The notes under the pieces are model-generated. The model was given only the letters and a program-made list of their open reading frames with translations, was not told the DNA's origin and did not search any database. A stretch of 64,000 nt of DNA from positions 55,761,175 to 55,825,174 of the forward strand of contig NC_087069.1 in assembly GCF_963678635.1 (NCBI RefSeq), read 5' to 3'. Shown in pieces: positions 61,428 to 64,000 of the stretch (its first letter is position 1; every line of letters starts with the position of its first letter). This DNA comes from Symsagittifera roscoffensis (lineage: Eukaryota > Xenacoelomorpha > Acoela > Convolutidae). Both the position numbers and the translations under genes were made by a program.

Positions 61428-64000
61428 AGCACAAACAGCTCAGGACTGTTTACAACTCCACAAATGAAGATTAAACAAGAACCAATTATGGCAATCGGAA
61501 ACAAAGGGTATAACTCTAAACGTCAAAATCAAAACAGAAGAAAACAGTACGAAAACAAATCTCAGAAAAGTAAAGGAGATCAAAAACAATGTACGAGATG
61601 CGGTAGAGCATTTGTAGAGAATCATTTGAAAAATTGTCCGGCAATGGGCAAAACATGTAAAAACTGTAACAAACCAAATCACTTCGCTAAAATGTGTAAG
61701 TCTCAACAAGTTAACGAAATCGCAAACGAGGATTCGAGTTCAGGGGAAGAGTGCAACCTAATACAAACGTTCGATTCATGTGATGAGTTTGAAATCATGA
61801 CAGTAGAGGAAGATTACACCTCCATTACGGACATAGAAAATTACATCAACAAACGGATTTCGGAAAATGCGTACGATAATGCAAGAATTCAGAAAGAAGC
61901 ATTGCCGGAAAAGTCGGGTAACATTGAAAAAATTGAAATTCGCAGGAATCCCAAATCGCATCAGATTAAAGCGCTTAAAGCTCTAGTTAAGATCGATAGC
62001 CATATTTTGAATATGACTATAAATACTGGCAGTCCAGTATCACTCCTCAATTGGGCAACAACGAAACAAATTCTGGAAGGACCTTCAAATTCTAAATTTA
62101 TTCCGGCAGAAAAGCTGAACCTGTCCGCGCAGTTTGTGGATTATAATAAACGACCTATTTTAATATTAGGAGCGTTAAAGGCCAATCTACGTTCGGCGGG
62201 TTGGGAAGTGTTGGGAGCGATGTTACTGGTCACAGAGAGACGTATGCGGTGCATATTAGGTCTAGATCTCCAAAGTAAACTAGGAATTCAAACCACACAA
62301 AAATCGGCTCCAACACGAAGATCCAGGTTTGATGTGCTACTGTGCGAACAGTTAGATAGTTGGAAGATTTCCTTTTATAAGAAGTTCAAAGATCTATTCG
62401 ATAGACAAGGGGAATCAAAAAATCAAATGGTGAGTACAAAATTTAAATATCCTCTGTGCCCGATTCAAGAGAAAGGTAGGAGAATTCCTATACACATTCA
62501 GGATAAAGTACAAACAGAACTAGACAAACTGCTAACAGAGGGACACATTGAAAAACTAGACAAATGCACAAGCGATTGTTTTATTGCCCCAATTGTTATC
62601 ACAGTAAAAAAAGACAATTCTATTAAATTAGCCTTGGACGCCAAACCCATCAATAGGCAGTTGTACAAAAATAAATACCAGATGCCCAATGTGGACGAAC
62701 TGATTGATGGGGTTAGCCAGCTCATCACATCAGCATCAGAAGGTTCTCTTTTTTTCACCGTGTTAGACTTGAAATATGCCTATAGTCAGATAAGACTAAC
62801 TGCTGAAACAGCAAAACAATGCAACTTCAATATTATAGGGGGTAATGCAACGGGTACATACAGATTTCTGACAGGTTTTTACGGGCTGGCAGATATGCCA
62901 GCCGAATTTCAAAAAGCGATGGACAGAACACTAAACCACGCAAAGAATACCTTTTGTTTCTTGGATGATATTCTAATTGTTTCAAAGGGGGAAGCTAAAG
63001 ATCATGAGAAATTAGTACACAATGTGTTGCAAAAGTTGGACGATGAAAATCTCGCATTAAAAATTTCGAAATGTGAATTCTTTCAGCCTGCGGTGAACTG
63101 GTTAGGTCATAACTTGTCGATACACGGTATAATACCAAAAGTTACTAAAACCGAGGCAATTGCAAACCTTCAACCCCCCAAATCATTAAAGCAACTCAGA
63201 TCGTTCATGGGTAGCATCAATCACCTAGCGAAATTTATCCCAAACGCGGCTAGTTTAACCGAAAAACTTAGACCACTACTGAAAGAAGAAAATGAAAAAA
63301 AGAAAATGAAAAATGTCCGGTTACCAGTTAAAAAATTTGAGTGGAACGATCAACACTCAGTAGTTTTTGAGGATATAAAAAAGGCAGTTGCTAATATAGC
63401 CTTATTAAACTATTACGATCCAGCAAAGCAATCTAGGGTAAAATGCGATGCAAGTCATAGTGGGCTAGGGGCTACTCTAGAACAATGGTCTCATCAAAAC
63501 GATTGGATACCGATCGCATTTGCTTCCCGGTATTTAAATGCTCAAGAAAAAAAATATTCTACCAATGAACTTGAGCTATTAGCAGTAGTTTGGGCGGTAG
63601 ATTGCTTCAAACACTACTTACTGGGGAAAGAATTTGTCATAGCAACTGACCACAAGGCATTAACATCAGCTTTGGGGGAACATAGATCCAACAAAACGTA
63701 TCAATCTCGTTTAACCAGGTGGGTTGACCGATTACTGCCCTTTCAATTTAAAATTACTCATATTCCGGGAAGGGACATGGGTATCGTTGACTACTTGTCA
63801 AGAGAACCTAATGGGGAACCGTGGCCAGAATCGGAACTGGATGAGAGATTCGTAGTAACGTCTATAGAAAGTTTCCATAAAGCACTCGACTGTTTAAACA
63901 GTCGGTTTTGTGAAACAAACCAAAGTAGCACTATAAACATTCCAGAACATTCTAGAACACCAAGAGAAATTAACTACTGTAAAGACAGCTCATCACGCGG
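61428..64000 (+). CDS. pol: Nucleocapsid-Pol of the second Ty3/gypsy element, cut by the window end
   Basis: The frame stays open from the Gag stop to the window end (first ATG at 61464). It has two zinc motifs (CTRCGRAFVENHLKNC; CKNCNKPNHFAKMC). A protease-like site reads INTGSPVSLLN, where Asn replaces the catalytic Asp. Reverse transcriptase has LDLKYAYSQI and FLDDILIVS. RNase H has KCDASHSGLGATL, STNELELLAV and TDHKAL. The tether RLTRWVDRLLPFQF to VDYLSREPNGEP follows. Integrase would follow outside the window. The frame has no stop for 857 codons, so it is fairly young. Confidence 0.92.

Noticed and set aside
61440-62758. Minus-strand ORFs under the second element's pol
   Set aside because: They are shadows of an 857-codon pol frame that runs off the window end.
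1-64000. CRISPR arrays, bacterial operons, rRNA genes
   Set aside because: None found; repeats here are microsatellites or transposon-derived and the coding content is eukaryotic.

Overview
This is eukaryotic, almost certainly invertebrate metazoan DNA. It is AT-rich, with long introns and dense mobile elements. No bacterial gene organisation, CRISPR array or rRNA is visible. All calls come from reading the sequence; nothing was searched against a database.

Host gene. A multi-exon gene on the minus strand runs from about 57.2 kb down to 11.57 kb. Ten coding exons can be followed by splice sites, phase and protein continuity, with one unresolved join (exon 6 to 7) and one doubtful first exon. 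Together they read as an SLC37A-type sugar-phosphate/phosphate exchanger of the major facilitator superfamily. Most of the window is therefore its introns. The last intron (38425-11822) is about 26.6 kb and holds most of the unusual content.

Layout. (1) 34-2667: three overlapping plus-strand ORFs of unknown function. (2) 4133-8474: a broken family-B DNA polymerase with N-terminal zinc fingers, of the Maverick/Polinton or adintovirus kind. (3) 8.5-11.5 kb: AT-rich DNA with a 192-bp hAT-like MITE that has perfect 8-bp target duplications. (4) 12.2-16.7 kb: palindromic AT-rich repeats and a G-rich minisatellite ending at a 200-N scaffold gap. (5) 16925-35840: an 18.9-kb Ty3/gypsy-type element on the minus strand, with 410-bp LTRs that look identical. 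It carries a small basic ORF, gag-pol with integrase, two tiny hydrophobic ORFs, an ORF without ATG, a large envelope-like glycoprotein and a final long ORF. (6) 36.7-38.4 kb: more AT repeats. (7) 38.4-57.2 kb: SLC37A exons, with introns holding a 2-kb GT microsatellite, a tRNA-Arg-like sequence, a tRNA-derived SINE, foldback elements and a decayed Ty3 relic. (8) 60263-64000: the 5' LTR, primer site, gag and most of pol of a second Ty3/gypsy element on the plus strand, cut by the window end.

The most interesting object is the 18.9-kb element. It is laid out like a complex retrovirus, with extra ORFs before gag, between pol and env, and after env. It seems young, because its LTRs match throughout and its longest frame is 2295 codons. 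Even so, two of its long frames are each cut by one in-frame TAA, and one long frame has no ATG. It sits in the same orientation as the host gene.
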